A stretch of DNA of 64,000 nucleotides from Diadema setosum (taxonomy: Eukaryota; Echinodermata; Echinoidea; Diadematoida; Diadematidae): the NCBI RefSeq assembly GCF_964275005.1, contig NC_092699.1:21996333-22060332 (forward strand). Reading direction: 5' to 3'. Below are positions 26,750-39,300 of this stretch, piece after piece. Both the position numbers and the translations under genes were made by a program. Numbering within the stretch: the first letter of the stretch is position 1; each line of letters opens with the position of its first letter. Under the pieces are notes generated by a model. That model was not told the origin of the DNA and made no database searches. It saw only the letters and a list, made by a program, of their open reading frames with translations.

Positions 26750-27747
26750 GCTTAACAATGTTGTGGTAGTTCACTTCACAAGACCTGAAGAAAAATGCAG
26801 TTACCACGGCAACACATCAGGTACAAACACAAAGAGTGTCTTGCATAACTACACCTATAGATCATTTTAGGCCCTACATACTGAATTTGAAATAAATTGC
26901 TTAAACACTGTGAAAGTGGTTCACTCCACAAGGTTTTGGGAAAATTGTGGTTACCATGGCAATGCTTTCTCTGGCAAACATACAAAAAAGCATGTCTTGC
27001 ACATCTACACCACAATGTCATTATGTACACCAAATTTGAGTTCAATTGCTTCAAAACTGTGGAAGCAGTTCACGCCACAAGATTTTCAAGAAAATATGCC
27101 ATTACCATGGCCACGCCTTGTCAGGTACAAGCACAAAGTGTGTCTTGCATAACTTCACCTATAGATCATTATACATACCAAATTTGAAATGAATTGCTTA
27201 ATTACTGTGGAAGTAGTTCACTCCATAAGGTTTTGGGGAAATTGTGGTTACCATGACAGTGCTATCTCCGACAAACATAAAAAAACGTCTTGCACATCTA
27301 CACATCAATATCATGTACAATTTACACCAAATTTGAGTCCAATTGCTTCAAAACTGTGGGAGCAGTTCACTCCACAAGATTTTCAAGAAAATATGCCATT
27401 ACCATGGCCGCGCCTTGTCAGGTACAAACACAAAGTGTGTCTTGCATAACTTCACCTATAGATCATTATACATACCAAATTTGAAATAAATTGCTTAATT
27501 ACTGTGGAAGTAGTTCACTCCATAAGGTTTTGGGGAAATTGTGGTTACCATGACAATGCTATCTCCGACAAACATAAAAAAACGTCTTGCACATCTACAC
27601 ATCAATATCATGTACACCAAATTTGAGTCCAATTGCTTCAAAATTGTGGAAGGAGTTCGCGACGCAAGATTTGCTACAGACTGATGCCCGACTGATCACA
27701 CGCTGATTCCTATATACCCCCTTATACACTTCGTGTATAAGGGGGTA
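26750..27747 (+). repeat. Tandem array of about 150-bp units ending in a hairpin
   Basis: Units contain ACTGTGGAAG.AGTTCAC, GGTTACCATGGCAATG and CTTGCA.A.CTACAC. Alternate units are more alike, giving a higher-order period near 298 bases (27150 versus 27446). The array ends with a perfect 15-bp-arm hairpin at 27715-27747. Confidence 0.75.
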
Positions 27748-28099
27748 CAAAAAGCACTTTCTTGAATGATGAAAATGCAAATTATCTGAGGTTCAGAAAG
27801 ATGAGTATAAAATCCCCTTAGAATGCATAGAAGAAGTAGAAAACTTGTACAGTGGTAGAAGAGGCTAAGACGATACTGACCCTGTTTGCAGCACTCTTAT
27901 GTGTGTGTGTGTGAGCGAGCGAGTGTGCGCGCATAGGTGCATTTGTAATGGAAGACTGGTGATAGTTGAACATTCTGATGGGGCATTAATGAGGAAAAAC
28001 AAACATGAAACAAACTTTGATTTTAAATGATGCAGCAAGTAACTGATTTATCAGTATAATGATCATAAATGTACTATTGGTAAGCAAGGAAATCTAGAT

Positions 28100-28133
<34 letters not shown>

Positions 28134-30021
28134 CCATCATTGTCAGTAAACTACAAAGTTTTCTGAAATACTCCAGGCAATTCAAATATTTCAAGTTAAA
28201 AATTTGCTGCACTAGTAAAAGTTTGCAATGCACACAGAGTGTTTGCTGAATGTTATATGTTCTACTCAAATGTACCACTTTTTCATTTTTTGGAGGGTGG
28301 AGTGGGGAAGGGGCAGGTTGGATGGAATTAGCAAATGATAAATACTTCATGGTCTACCACTGCATTTAATGCAACACACTCTACTTCATGGTCTACCACT
28401 GCATTTAATGCAACACACTATTCATCACATATGCATTATTTCAGTTTTGAAAATTCTGAATTCAGCATGAAATTCTGTTTCAGTCACCTTTCAATCAAGT
28501 GCAGGAAATTGAGAATATATTTCCTGAAACAATGGTATAAGAATAAACTGGAACTCAAAGCACCATTTCAATACTTATTATTTAAACGAATAATGAATTC
28601 ATTTACCGTTGAGGACGAGCTCATTTTGCCGTGACACAAATTTCCCATACAGACACCTGCTGGAGTATACTAGGGACCAGCCTTCAATGAAATATCAACA
28701 CACAACAAAGTGACTGTCCAATACACAAATCACTCTACTATGATACACAAGGATTCAAACAGTACATATGTTTCATTACACCTTTTGTAGACATTTGTAC
28801 CATAGTATTTGGCAAAAGGTAACAACCTGGCACATTACAGCTTACTGTAAAAACACAGTATTTTCATGGCAATTTTTTTTTTTTCTAAATTGAGCAGATG
28901 GCCTTTTTCACAGCATGAAATTTTCTCAAAGTACTGTACCTCTGGCATTTAATGCACATAGTGTCAACAAGAACTTTTGTGTCTGCAAATCTTTGTGTTC
29001 GTGAAATTCAAGGAATTAAAATGTAAAGGAACATAAAACTTGGAAAATATAAAACAATTTGTATATTATAGTCAAGTGTTCCTTTGACAGCTGTTGACTC
29101 TCCCATCTCAGCAGTATTTCGTCACGGGAACACACACACATAACAAAGTCTTTCAGTACAACAAAGTATGAGGCACTATCACCACCAATTTTGTATCCAA
29201 TAAAATCTACTACGCCTATATAAAACTTTATAAATGTATGTTAAAACTTTTTCTGAATACATCTTCTATACATATCTGATGATCATCGCATTATAACAAT
29301 TATATTACCATCATGGCACACAATAACTTGTTCCACCAAAACCATACTGGACCCCACGCAAGACCAGCTTAACGTAGCTGAATATGGGCTATCCAGCCAT
29401 CTTCTCAGATGGAAAATGAACAAACAAACAAACAAACAATACCTTTTCTGGCTTGACATACTCATATCATGTAAACAAGTCATGCATTGTATATATTTTG
29501 CAATCATATACACCACATATATCATCATATATCTCACCCATTTTCATGACTTGAAGTAACAAGAATGCTACCAGCTAAATTAAGGAATATGAGCTATTAT
29601 ACATACACATGTATCAGCAATGCATCAGCAATCTTTAGGAGCATGGGAATTGTGCGGAATACACATTAACCAGACAGGATGGAATGTCTATTTGCATCAA
29701 TCAAGCAATCTCTACTGACCAACCTACCACATATTGGTACAATCAGGAGTCTGAGGTTGTTACCTTTGACATACATTGGCACTAACAGAAAAACATATTT
29801 TTCCTATTCATTCAATGTACATGCAGTTGCACCTGATCATATAAATAAAACTTAGTTCACACAGTTGATGAGAGATTCTGTAATGCACAGTAATGGTGGA
29901 ACTTTCTCCCCGTACTCTACAAAATCTCAAGTTGTAACAGCTGAGTAGTATTCATTGTACCACTGAACCACAGTACATTGACTGGTGGAGGAAAAGTTGA
30001 ACAGTATTACATATTAGACTT
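27748..30021. other. Downstream flank of the death receptor gene, no other gene seen
   Basis: Probably includes the receptor 3' UTR nearest 30021. Contains (GT)n at 27899-27916 and 28102-28131, a 39-base tandem duplication at about 28346-28421, and the repeat related to 7010 at 28848-29010. Confidence 0.5.
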
Positions 30022-30308
30022 CTATTCAATGATAATACAAAACTTTTTCATTAATTCCTCAGCATGATATTTGCTTTCAATGCTTATGAGACAATTGTAA
30101 ACTTGGCGGTAGGTGAACTCCTTCCCAAGGATATGTTTAACCTTCAGCAGCAGCTGATACTTTAGTTCCCCAATATCACCCTTGTTAAGTTCTTCCAGAT
30201 CTATAATGTTGTTCTCTGTGAGTTTCATATTCCTACAGAGATTCTTGACTTGTAGATGACTGAGCTCCCTTGAAATCACAAGACAATGATGGTCTTCCAC
30301 CGTGTAAT
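30022..30308 (-). CDS. Death receptor exon 7: C-terminal death domain
   Basis: Acceptor TTTTTTAAAG; the split codon gives Asp691. It encodes 94 residues and a stop. The order of amphipathic helices fits a death domain: LVISRELSHLQVKNLCRNMK, then LTENNIIDLEE, then ELKYQLLLKVKHILG, then TYRQVYNCLISIESKYHAEE, close to the family pattern in which LxxxLGLsexdIxxIE is followed by a Y/ML..W helix and a final AE. The usual tryptophans are absent, so assignment to another death-fold subfamily such as DED is possible. No AATAAA was seen within about 1 kb downstream. Confidence 0.75.
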
Positions 30309-33300
30309 CTTTAAAAAAGAATGGTGAAAAGAACAACACATACAGTAAGAGATGTGGAATCATCATCACACCTTTACAAAAAAGAATTAAATAATACATT
30401 GGCAACATTAGAAAAAAAAATTGTGATCCATGTTTCAATGGTATGCAAGTTAATTGATAATAGAATATACAGATGTTTCATTCACAGTGAAAATAATCTG
30501 TCCAGTGATAACTTTGTCGAGTGAAAAGAAAATAACAGAAAATAAATGCACTCAGCCTATTTCAAGAAACTGGATGATGGGGCACCAATTTGCAATGTAT
30601 TATAGAAAAGTATAATAATATGTATATAATGTTTTACAATTCACTGAAAATGATCAGTCTTTGCTACTTCCACATTCTGAGTACATTTATGGAATAATAA
30701 TTTATCCAAAATCCCTCATTCATTTCACAATGACAATACAGAACTATCAGGGAAATATAAACACTTACATCTGATGGTAAGATTTCTTTTTAAAAAAAGA
30801 CTAAAGACCTGCACGTTGAAATGCCCAAATATTGTGTCACAAACCGTTGTCATTTGGAGTAAGTTTTACATTTGAGAGATGACAATATCTTATACAGGGT
30901 GTCCCAAAAAAAGCGGAACGGTGGATTTTTAGTACCTTGCGGTCTAAAAGTTACATATCTTTTGACATCATTAGAAAGAGCATCTTCCGCAGAAGACTAT
31001 GATACCAAAATCATTACATTTGGTTTAGTGCTTTTTATTCTACGACAATATCTGAAAATGCAGTCATTGTCAAATTTTGCCGGATTTTTGCGACTTATGA
31101 TGTAATAATTTGAGTGCGAAACACGATCCATACGAAGAATATTGTGTAAAGCTCGGTGATCCATGTCAACAAAAGATACAGCTTTCACAGTGGGCATGGG
31201 CCAGAAAAAACAGTGTCTGTGTGTGTGTGTGCCCCCAATATGAAGGCGTTATCTTCTGTTGACATGGATCAACGAGCTTACACAATTCACCGTATGGAAC
31301 ACGTGACGCACCCAAATTATTATCTCATAAGTCGCAAAAAATTGAAAATGACTGCATTTACAGAAATTGGCGTAGAATAAAAGTACTGAACCAAATTTAA
31401 TGATTTTGGTATCATGGTCTTCTGCGGAAGATGCTCTTTCTAATGATGTCAAAACCTATATCACTTTTAGAATGCAAAGTACTGAAAATCCACCGTTCTG
31501 CTTTTTTGGGGATACCCGGTATATATCTTATAATTTATATATATAAGTCTGGAACTCCTTTACACACAATTCCTTCAAACCTAATTCATGTGGACATAGT
31601 CATATCTTTGAATGTACAAGTTCAATGCTCCACCTTTTCATTACCTCCGCCAAGGGAGGAGGTTATGTTTTTGTTACCGTTTGTCTGTTTGTCCCTGTGA
31701 AAAATAACTCAAAAAGTAGAATTTGGATGAAACTTACAGGAAAGGTTGAGAATGACACAAGCAACAAATGATTAAATTTTGGTAGTGATCCGAGAATTTG
31801 GGGGGAATTTATGAGGGATTTTTTAACATTTTGACAGGCAGGGTCAATGAACTTGGGAGTTCAAGCTGCGCATTTTTGAGGTTTTCAAACGCGCACTTTA
31901 GTGCATGCTCCACTTTCTGCAGCTGTGCAAGGCACGTCGCGCAGCTGAGGGTTTATGATGTAACAAAGGCTTCTGTTTTGGGGAAATCAGGTGAGTTTAC
32001 AGAATGTATACCTATGGGTGTGGAAATCACTGATCTCTATGGAAGAGCCCATAGAGCTTTTCCCCAGTGGTGGAGAGGGAAAAAAAAATCTTTTTGGGAA
32101 GAGCAAGATCATTGCTGAAAAGTAGCTGCTTGGCAGAGGTCTGTGCTCTCAGAGTGCTTTTCTAGTTTGTTTTCCATTCAAGACACAGGCACAATTATAA
32201 TGCTGTCTCATTGAATCATATGTTTTTTAACACTTATTCATAATCACAATAGTGAACTGGATCTTGATCTTGCATGTGTGTGTGTGAGCCTTTAGCCCAT
32301 AACTTACAAGTTCTACATGTTCTCATATAAAGTAAGATGCTCTACTTGTGTGATCTTTGGAGTTAAGCGCTAACCCCATCATTCTGATCATACTTTCAAA
32401 GAGTTTAGTAGCCAGTAAAAGACAGAGATATATATACGTACCTGCCATATTTCGTCTTTGTGCAGGTTCCTTAACTGGGCTTGGCGGTGGCACAGGTTTA
32501 ACATTGGCTCCAACTGGGTTGACACTGTAGACATCAGATGCACTATCAGCTTCCCTACTTGGACTTCTGGAAGAATCATTGTCCGACAAGTGAGTTGCAC
32601 CACCAGTCTCATTACATTCTGCTCGTGGAGACTGGACTCTGCTTCCTTGGTTGCCATCATCACTCCTGACTTTTCCTGGCCCAAGTGTCAACCTCATAGT
32701 TCCGTTTGGTTTTAAACATGGATCTCCTCCCTTCCGGGCATGACCTCCTGGGAATACTTGAGACATATTTCCATTGGGTTTTTTCTTTGCTACATTTTCC
32801 TGAGTTGGTGAGAGGTTTGACTGATCAGCTGCTGTTGAAGAGGATTCCGATGTGGGTGATTCTGACCGACTGTCATGGAACTGACTTTTTAGTTTGCCTT
32901 CTTGATTGTGCACTGAGCCTCTGTCTTCTGCTAATGTTCTTTTACTCTTTCTATCAGCACTCCCTTTAACTACAGAGATTTTAGCAACGTGGGTTTCTCC
33001 ACATCCTTTATCAGGTCCATTCTCAGTGACGTTATCCTTCCTTCTATGCATATCATCCTCACAAGAATTTTGGATCCTAGAATCTTGTCCAAGTTCTGTA
33101 ACTTCAAGTTCAACTTGTTCAGAACCGCTGGTTTTCGTGTCACTAACATGTGATGCTCTTGACACTTGGGATTTACTTCCGGCTGGCTTTGAACCTTCCT
33201 CAGTGCTTTTCTCCTTGCTCTTATTGACAAACTGAACTCTTTTTACATCTCCTGAATGCTTCTGACCGTGTGGTCTATCAGCTTCCTGAGAGTCTTTTGC

Positions 33301-36300
33301 AGCACTGTCTGTATTGTTGTCTGCGATGGACAACTGATCACCAACTCTTGATGATCGCACATTTTCATAATGTCCCGTTTTCCCTGCATGACGTGGATCA
33401 TCAGCATCTGACACGTTACCCCTAGAAGAAGAAGGCACCTCTTGACTTTGCTCTCCTCCATTTGGACTGTGAATGTGGGCTGTGACTTTCAATCCTGGGC
33501 CACATCCAGGATCTCCTGGTCTCCCTAGCTGTCCTTCTGTAACAGATCCTGCTCCCCTTGCTGAGTCACATCCACTTACCACACCTGGACCGGTGCCACC
33601 ATTGGTATTTATCATCTGGGTTTCCATGGTAGCAGACAGATTGTCATCCAAATCACCTGTTGCTTCTTGGGTGTGGCTTCCCCTGCCCCCATTGGAAAGG
33701 GAAGGATTCCCTCCCACATCTTCACTTGGTACGTGTAGTAGAGGCTCTGCAGCAAACAAACAACACACACACAATCATGTTATACGGAGTTGTTACTCAT
33801 ACATTACATGTGAGCTTGTGTACACATGAAATCCTACACTTATGGAAAGTACACTTTCCTTTATTGGATATGATACAGAGTGTGCATATATCCTTTATCA
33901 AAAGTATCATCAGGGTATGAATATCTAGCATTTTTAGCATAATACAAAAAAAAAAAGATTATGAACATTTTATTAAAATAAATATGTATATATCATTCAC
34001 CCTAGTAAAGGGCACATTGATATTGTGATAACTGAGGTGAGTAAAGAGCTGCTTTCTATTGCTGACATAATTTGGTGATAGTCATGTTTATAATGCTTAC
34101 CATTTAATTCCCTCTAACATACATCCCTATTTAGGGTGCTTCACTTAAAAGCATCTACCAATAAAAGTTTTGAAAAAGTAAAGAGACTCTTTTCTTTGCC
34201 CTCTTCACCCACCCTCCCAACACTTGAACTTCAACAAACACAAAGAAAAGGTGAGAAAAAAAAAACACAAAGTGTTGTTATTTAATTACTTACTTCTTTC
34301 TGGTGATTCATCGCCATCAGGCTGTTGGTTCCTTTCAATTGCATTTAGCTGCACAACTGTAAAACATGTAATGGCATATAAGGCTAATACACAATCACAT
34401 GCGAGAGATGATTACATTGAGGTTTTCAATAGACTGGCACAAATACAGATTACAGATTACCTAGTGCCTATATATGCTAAAATCTTATTCATTATTACAT
34501 AAAACCTCAAAACATACTTCCATGTAAATGTATCTAATGATGAAATATCAATGGTCACATTCCAGCAACAGTCAAGATGACAAAGGCTGCAACACAAATA
34601 AAGTATCATTGCCTTAGATGACAGAAATCTGGAATTTTGTTGTTACACTAATCTTTCGTCAAAAGTTGATTGTTACACATAATGTATTTACAAGACACCA
34701 CTGCACATACTAAATCAAACTGCATAATGCATGTAATTTTGAATCATATGAGACAACTGAATCAATTAACCCCTTCCATACAAGAACCTGGTGGCCTGTG
34801 TATCAAATATATGAGGATTTCAGAATTTAGTATGCAATGGGTTAACATGGTGCCAAAATAACTCTAGAAAAATGAGCATTTATCATGACTGTTATAGAAG
34901 TGTACAGGATATCAGTGAAGATATTTTTCACCAGCTGAAATTGCTAATCAAATTTGATTTTGAAAATTATTCCCTGACTGTACAGGTGCATGGAAGAAGC
35001 CGGTAATCTATCAACATATAACTTCATTGTAGTCTCTCCCTCAGACCAGCCCCTTCTTCATCCTAGACTATGAACAAGGGTACACTGCGAATGCACTGTA
35101 CCCTGAATGTGCTAACAACCATGTAGCATCAAGTTGAAAACATTTAGTGTAAGCAGGACTATAGCATCAAAACATTTGGTAAGACTGTAAAGTCTGCATG
35201 AGTTAGCCATTTGGCGTTTAAGTCATGGTTTGGTGAGGTATAGAAATGTTATGTTTGGCCCTTTTCCTTTACAAAATTATAAATCCAAATCTTCCGTATG
35301 CCATTTTACCCAATCACAGTTTGACTAAGTTTCTATGCATCAAGCTTTGACAAAACGAAATTGTAAATTTATTGCACAGAGGTTTAAAAACAAATATTTT
35401 CAGAGTTGTGTGTGTGTGTGTGTGTGTGTGTGTCTGTAGTTGATTGCCCATTTTGCTTTAAAAAATGCTAGAAACAGATTGTAAATGCATGCATAACACA
35501 AGCGGCCTTCTAATTAAGAAAGTCATTACCCCATTACACACACATCAAGAAGTATTCTGGATTGGAATTGTACACATCTTACCATCAGAACCATTGTTGG
35601 GGACAGTAGGTGCATATCTCTTAACTCTCTCTCTCCACCACATAATGGTCATGATGACCAACAGCACAACTGCGATGACCAAAAAGACTGCCAGCACAAT
35701 CACTGTAGTGGAGTAGTCCTTTGTGTTTGTGTGGGCTGGAAACAGAGAGATGGAGGGGATAGCAAATAGTAGCTTTGTAGCAAAATACTGCTTTGATATG
35801 TATCAAAAATGTGGGATATTATTATGAAGCATTTACAGTTCTAAAGCACGTCTGAAGAATATAAGAGTGCCCTTCTTATTCTGGTGACATGTCAGAATAA
35901 TGTTAAACTATCAATATTAATCTTTCAAAATTTGTTTGAAACTAGAAATGTCGCTATGGCAACTGGTATGCCTCTGCCATAATGCATGGTTCTATGAATA
36001 GGTCTATAGCACAATGTCTTGACAATGTGTGATGACAGTTTTACATAACTGGCAAAATATTAAAATGACAGGTTTGTTACAAATGCATTGAATGTTCACT
36101 TTCCTTGAACTAGGTTTACTTGAATGAATGACTATACTGTCAAAGAGTGCAGGTATTAGGGGATTTGAGGATCTGCACTTTTGACCCTTTTATAACTTTA
36201 AAGAAGAAGTGAAATTATAGCACTTTCACTTGACTTTTGACCTTTTGGCAAGAAACTTCCAAGAGAATCTGTATTGGGTAATACATGCATACTAAGTTTC

Positions 36301-39300
36301 AAGAAAAAATCCTGCAGGCATTACATAAGATGAGAGGGAAATAATGACATTTTGATGAGTTGACCTTGATCTTTGACCCATGACCCCTAAAATTCCTACA
36401 TGATCACTGCCAGTCAGTACATTCATATATACTAAGTCCCATGAAGATACGTCCCATGAAGATACTTTGAAATATTTGTGAGATATAGAGAAAAAAAGTG
36501 AAATTTTAACATTTTCAATTGACCTTTGACCTTGACCTTTGGCCTCATGACACAAAACTCTCTCTCTGGGGAATCTTTGTTTGGTAGTTCATGTATACAC
36601 CAAATTTCAAGAAAATACCTCAATGCATTGCACAGATATAGGGGAAATAGTGAAATTTTGAGCATCTGACCTTTACCTTTTGACCTTCGACCTTGAGCAT
36701 GTGTACCCAAAAGTTGATAGGCACAACTCTGCCCACTCATACATATTCATGTCAAGTTTCATTAGGATATCTCAAAGGGTTTTTTTTAGATATGCTGTCC
36801 CCAAATTGATTACGGACGGACGGATGAATGCACAACCCGAAAGCATAATGCCTCCGGCGACACATCGTGGCGGAGGCATTTAAGTACTGTGGTATATGTA
36901 GTGACAGTTTTGTTGTCAGTAAAGTCAAGATAAAGACCTATCAAGGGATATGGCCATCCAGTTTTTGTAGACAGGTACAGTGCAGTAGACATTTTTTCAG
37001 AGACATTCCCAATTTTCAGGAGTAAGTAAAACAAATTTACATGCAAATAATTTGATGCACATGTTAATATTACACAAGCACAAACAAACACACACACACA
37101 CATACATACACACACAAACAAAGAACACAAAAAAACGAAGAACAATCCAGTACTTACACAAAGCGACCTCATTTTACCATTTTATAAAAAAGGGGGCATG
37201 GTGCTCATCTGAACACAGTGTCGTCTTAATGATGCTTCCTGCTATTAAGTTTATAACTTTTATAATTTCCACATTACGTGGAAGTTTGGGCCATAACAAA
37301 ATCAACTAGAAAAGCACTTTTGAGAGCACAGATCTCTGCTAAACAGCTCATTTCCACCCATACTTGCATGGCGAAAATAGCTCTTACTTCCCAATGATTA
37401 AGCTCTGCTGTGTCTCAGAGTCTACATCATCAGCAGCTCATACTGAAAGCTACACTTTGTGTGCCGTTCATCAGTCGTACTGAAATATTTGAATTCCCTG
37501 GTTTTTTGGCTCAATTTGCAAATGAAAATCCTTCAAAACATAAAAAAAGTGTCCTGAATCCAGGCAGTGATCCTAATCAAGACCAAAATTTAATATGCTG
37601 TTCCCTGTATCATTATCAATTTTTCCTGTATTTCAGTTTTATCCAAATCTGTTCACAACTTTATGAGTCATTCTGCCAACAGACAGACTTAAACAAGCAA
37701 ACAAGTGCTGACAAAAAAACATAACCTAACCTCCTTTGTGGAGGTAATAAATTTCTGGTAAAAATTGCTGCACCAATGAATGGAATCCTTTAATAACTTC
37801 GTAGTTGCAAAATGCTGACTAAGGACCGTGTGAATAAAAATTAGATGATAATAGCTGAATTGTGTATTAAAAGGGTGCCAAACTTTGACTTGAAGGAGAA
37901 TGACATGATTCATAGAGAATATATGTGCATACAGAGAATGCAGCAATTTCTAGTAGAAAGCATCAGCAAAGTTTGTGAAGAATCGGACATTCCCTCCAGA
38001 AGTTGTGAATTCTTACAGTTTTGGTGCAACCATCACCAGATGAGAAGACTACAACACTTTGTAATGTCATGTTTGGACAACATAAAGAAGATTTACAGAA
38101 AATTGGTGTATAGCATACTTTATTTCCATTGCAAATTAAAGCATGTGATAAATAATCCTAGGATACTACCTGCCCACAGGCAGGTACGTACAAGGAAAAA
38201 AATACAGTGGACCCAGTCCACATTCCATATATTTTAGCTTTTTTAGCATCATGACAGAGTACCTGACTTATGTTTTCAGAAAGCAAGGGGTATAATGATA
38301 CCTTCAACATAAGTAACTAGAAAAGCACTCTGAGAGCGCAGACTTCCGCCAAGCAGCTACTTTCCACCGATGATCTTGCTCTTCCCAAAAGAGATTTTCT
38401 CCACTCCACCACTGGGGAAAAGCTCTTTGGGCTCTTCCATAGAGATCAGTGATTTCCACCCAAAGGTATGCATGCTGAAAAATCATCAGATTTCCCAATA
38501 TAGAAGCCTTTGATTCGTCATAAACCCTCAGCTGTGCTGCACGCCTCGCCCTAGCAGAAAGTGGAGCATGCACTTTCGTGCGCGTTTGAAAACCTCAAAA
38601 ATGCGCAGTTTGAACTCCAAAGTTCATTGACCCTACTTGTCAAAATATCAAAAATCCTTCATAAATTCCCCAAAATTCTCGGATCACTTTCAAAATTTAA
38701 TCATCTGTTACTTGTGTCATTCTCCACCATTCCTGTAAGATTCATTCAAATCCGTTAACTACTTTTCGAGTTATTTTACACATGGACAAACAAACAAACA
38801 AACCAACAGTAACAAAAACATAACATTCTCCTTGGTGGAGGTAATTAACAGGTTGAGGTAATGTGTACTTTGCATAAAGAATGAAACTTTGTAGAACCCT
38901 CTTTTCTCTATTTTTTCCATACATGGTGCCACTAACTGCAGCAGTCTTCTCATCCATCTATGGCTGCACTGACACTTGAAAAAATCATGGTTTGTCAGAT
39001 TTTCCTCAAACCTCACTGGTGTGTTCTACTAATACGCTGCATTCACTATTAAATCCACATGTATATTTGGCTTTAATTTCCCTTAAAAATCAGGGAAAGA
39101 AATCAGAGAAAATCCTTGCATTTTGCTTTTATGCTTCCACTATAGCCACACACACACCTATGGCTTCTGGCTGAGTTGGTGCAACTGGTGTAGTACTGGT
39201 ACTGTCATCATCCGGCCCAGTTGATGTACTCTGTGATGATAAAGCCTCTTGGACTACCTCAGAAGATGAAAGTCCCTGAGTAGGCGTTGAAGTGGTTGAA

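Noticed and set aside
32458-33829. Several plus-strand and off-frame ORFs
   Set aside because: They are shadows of the 1305-base receptor exon 6.
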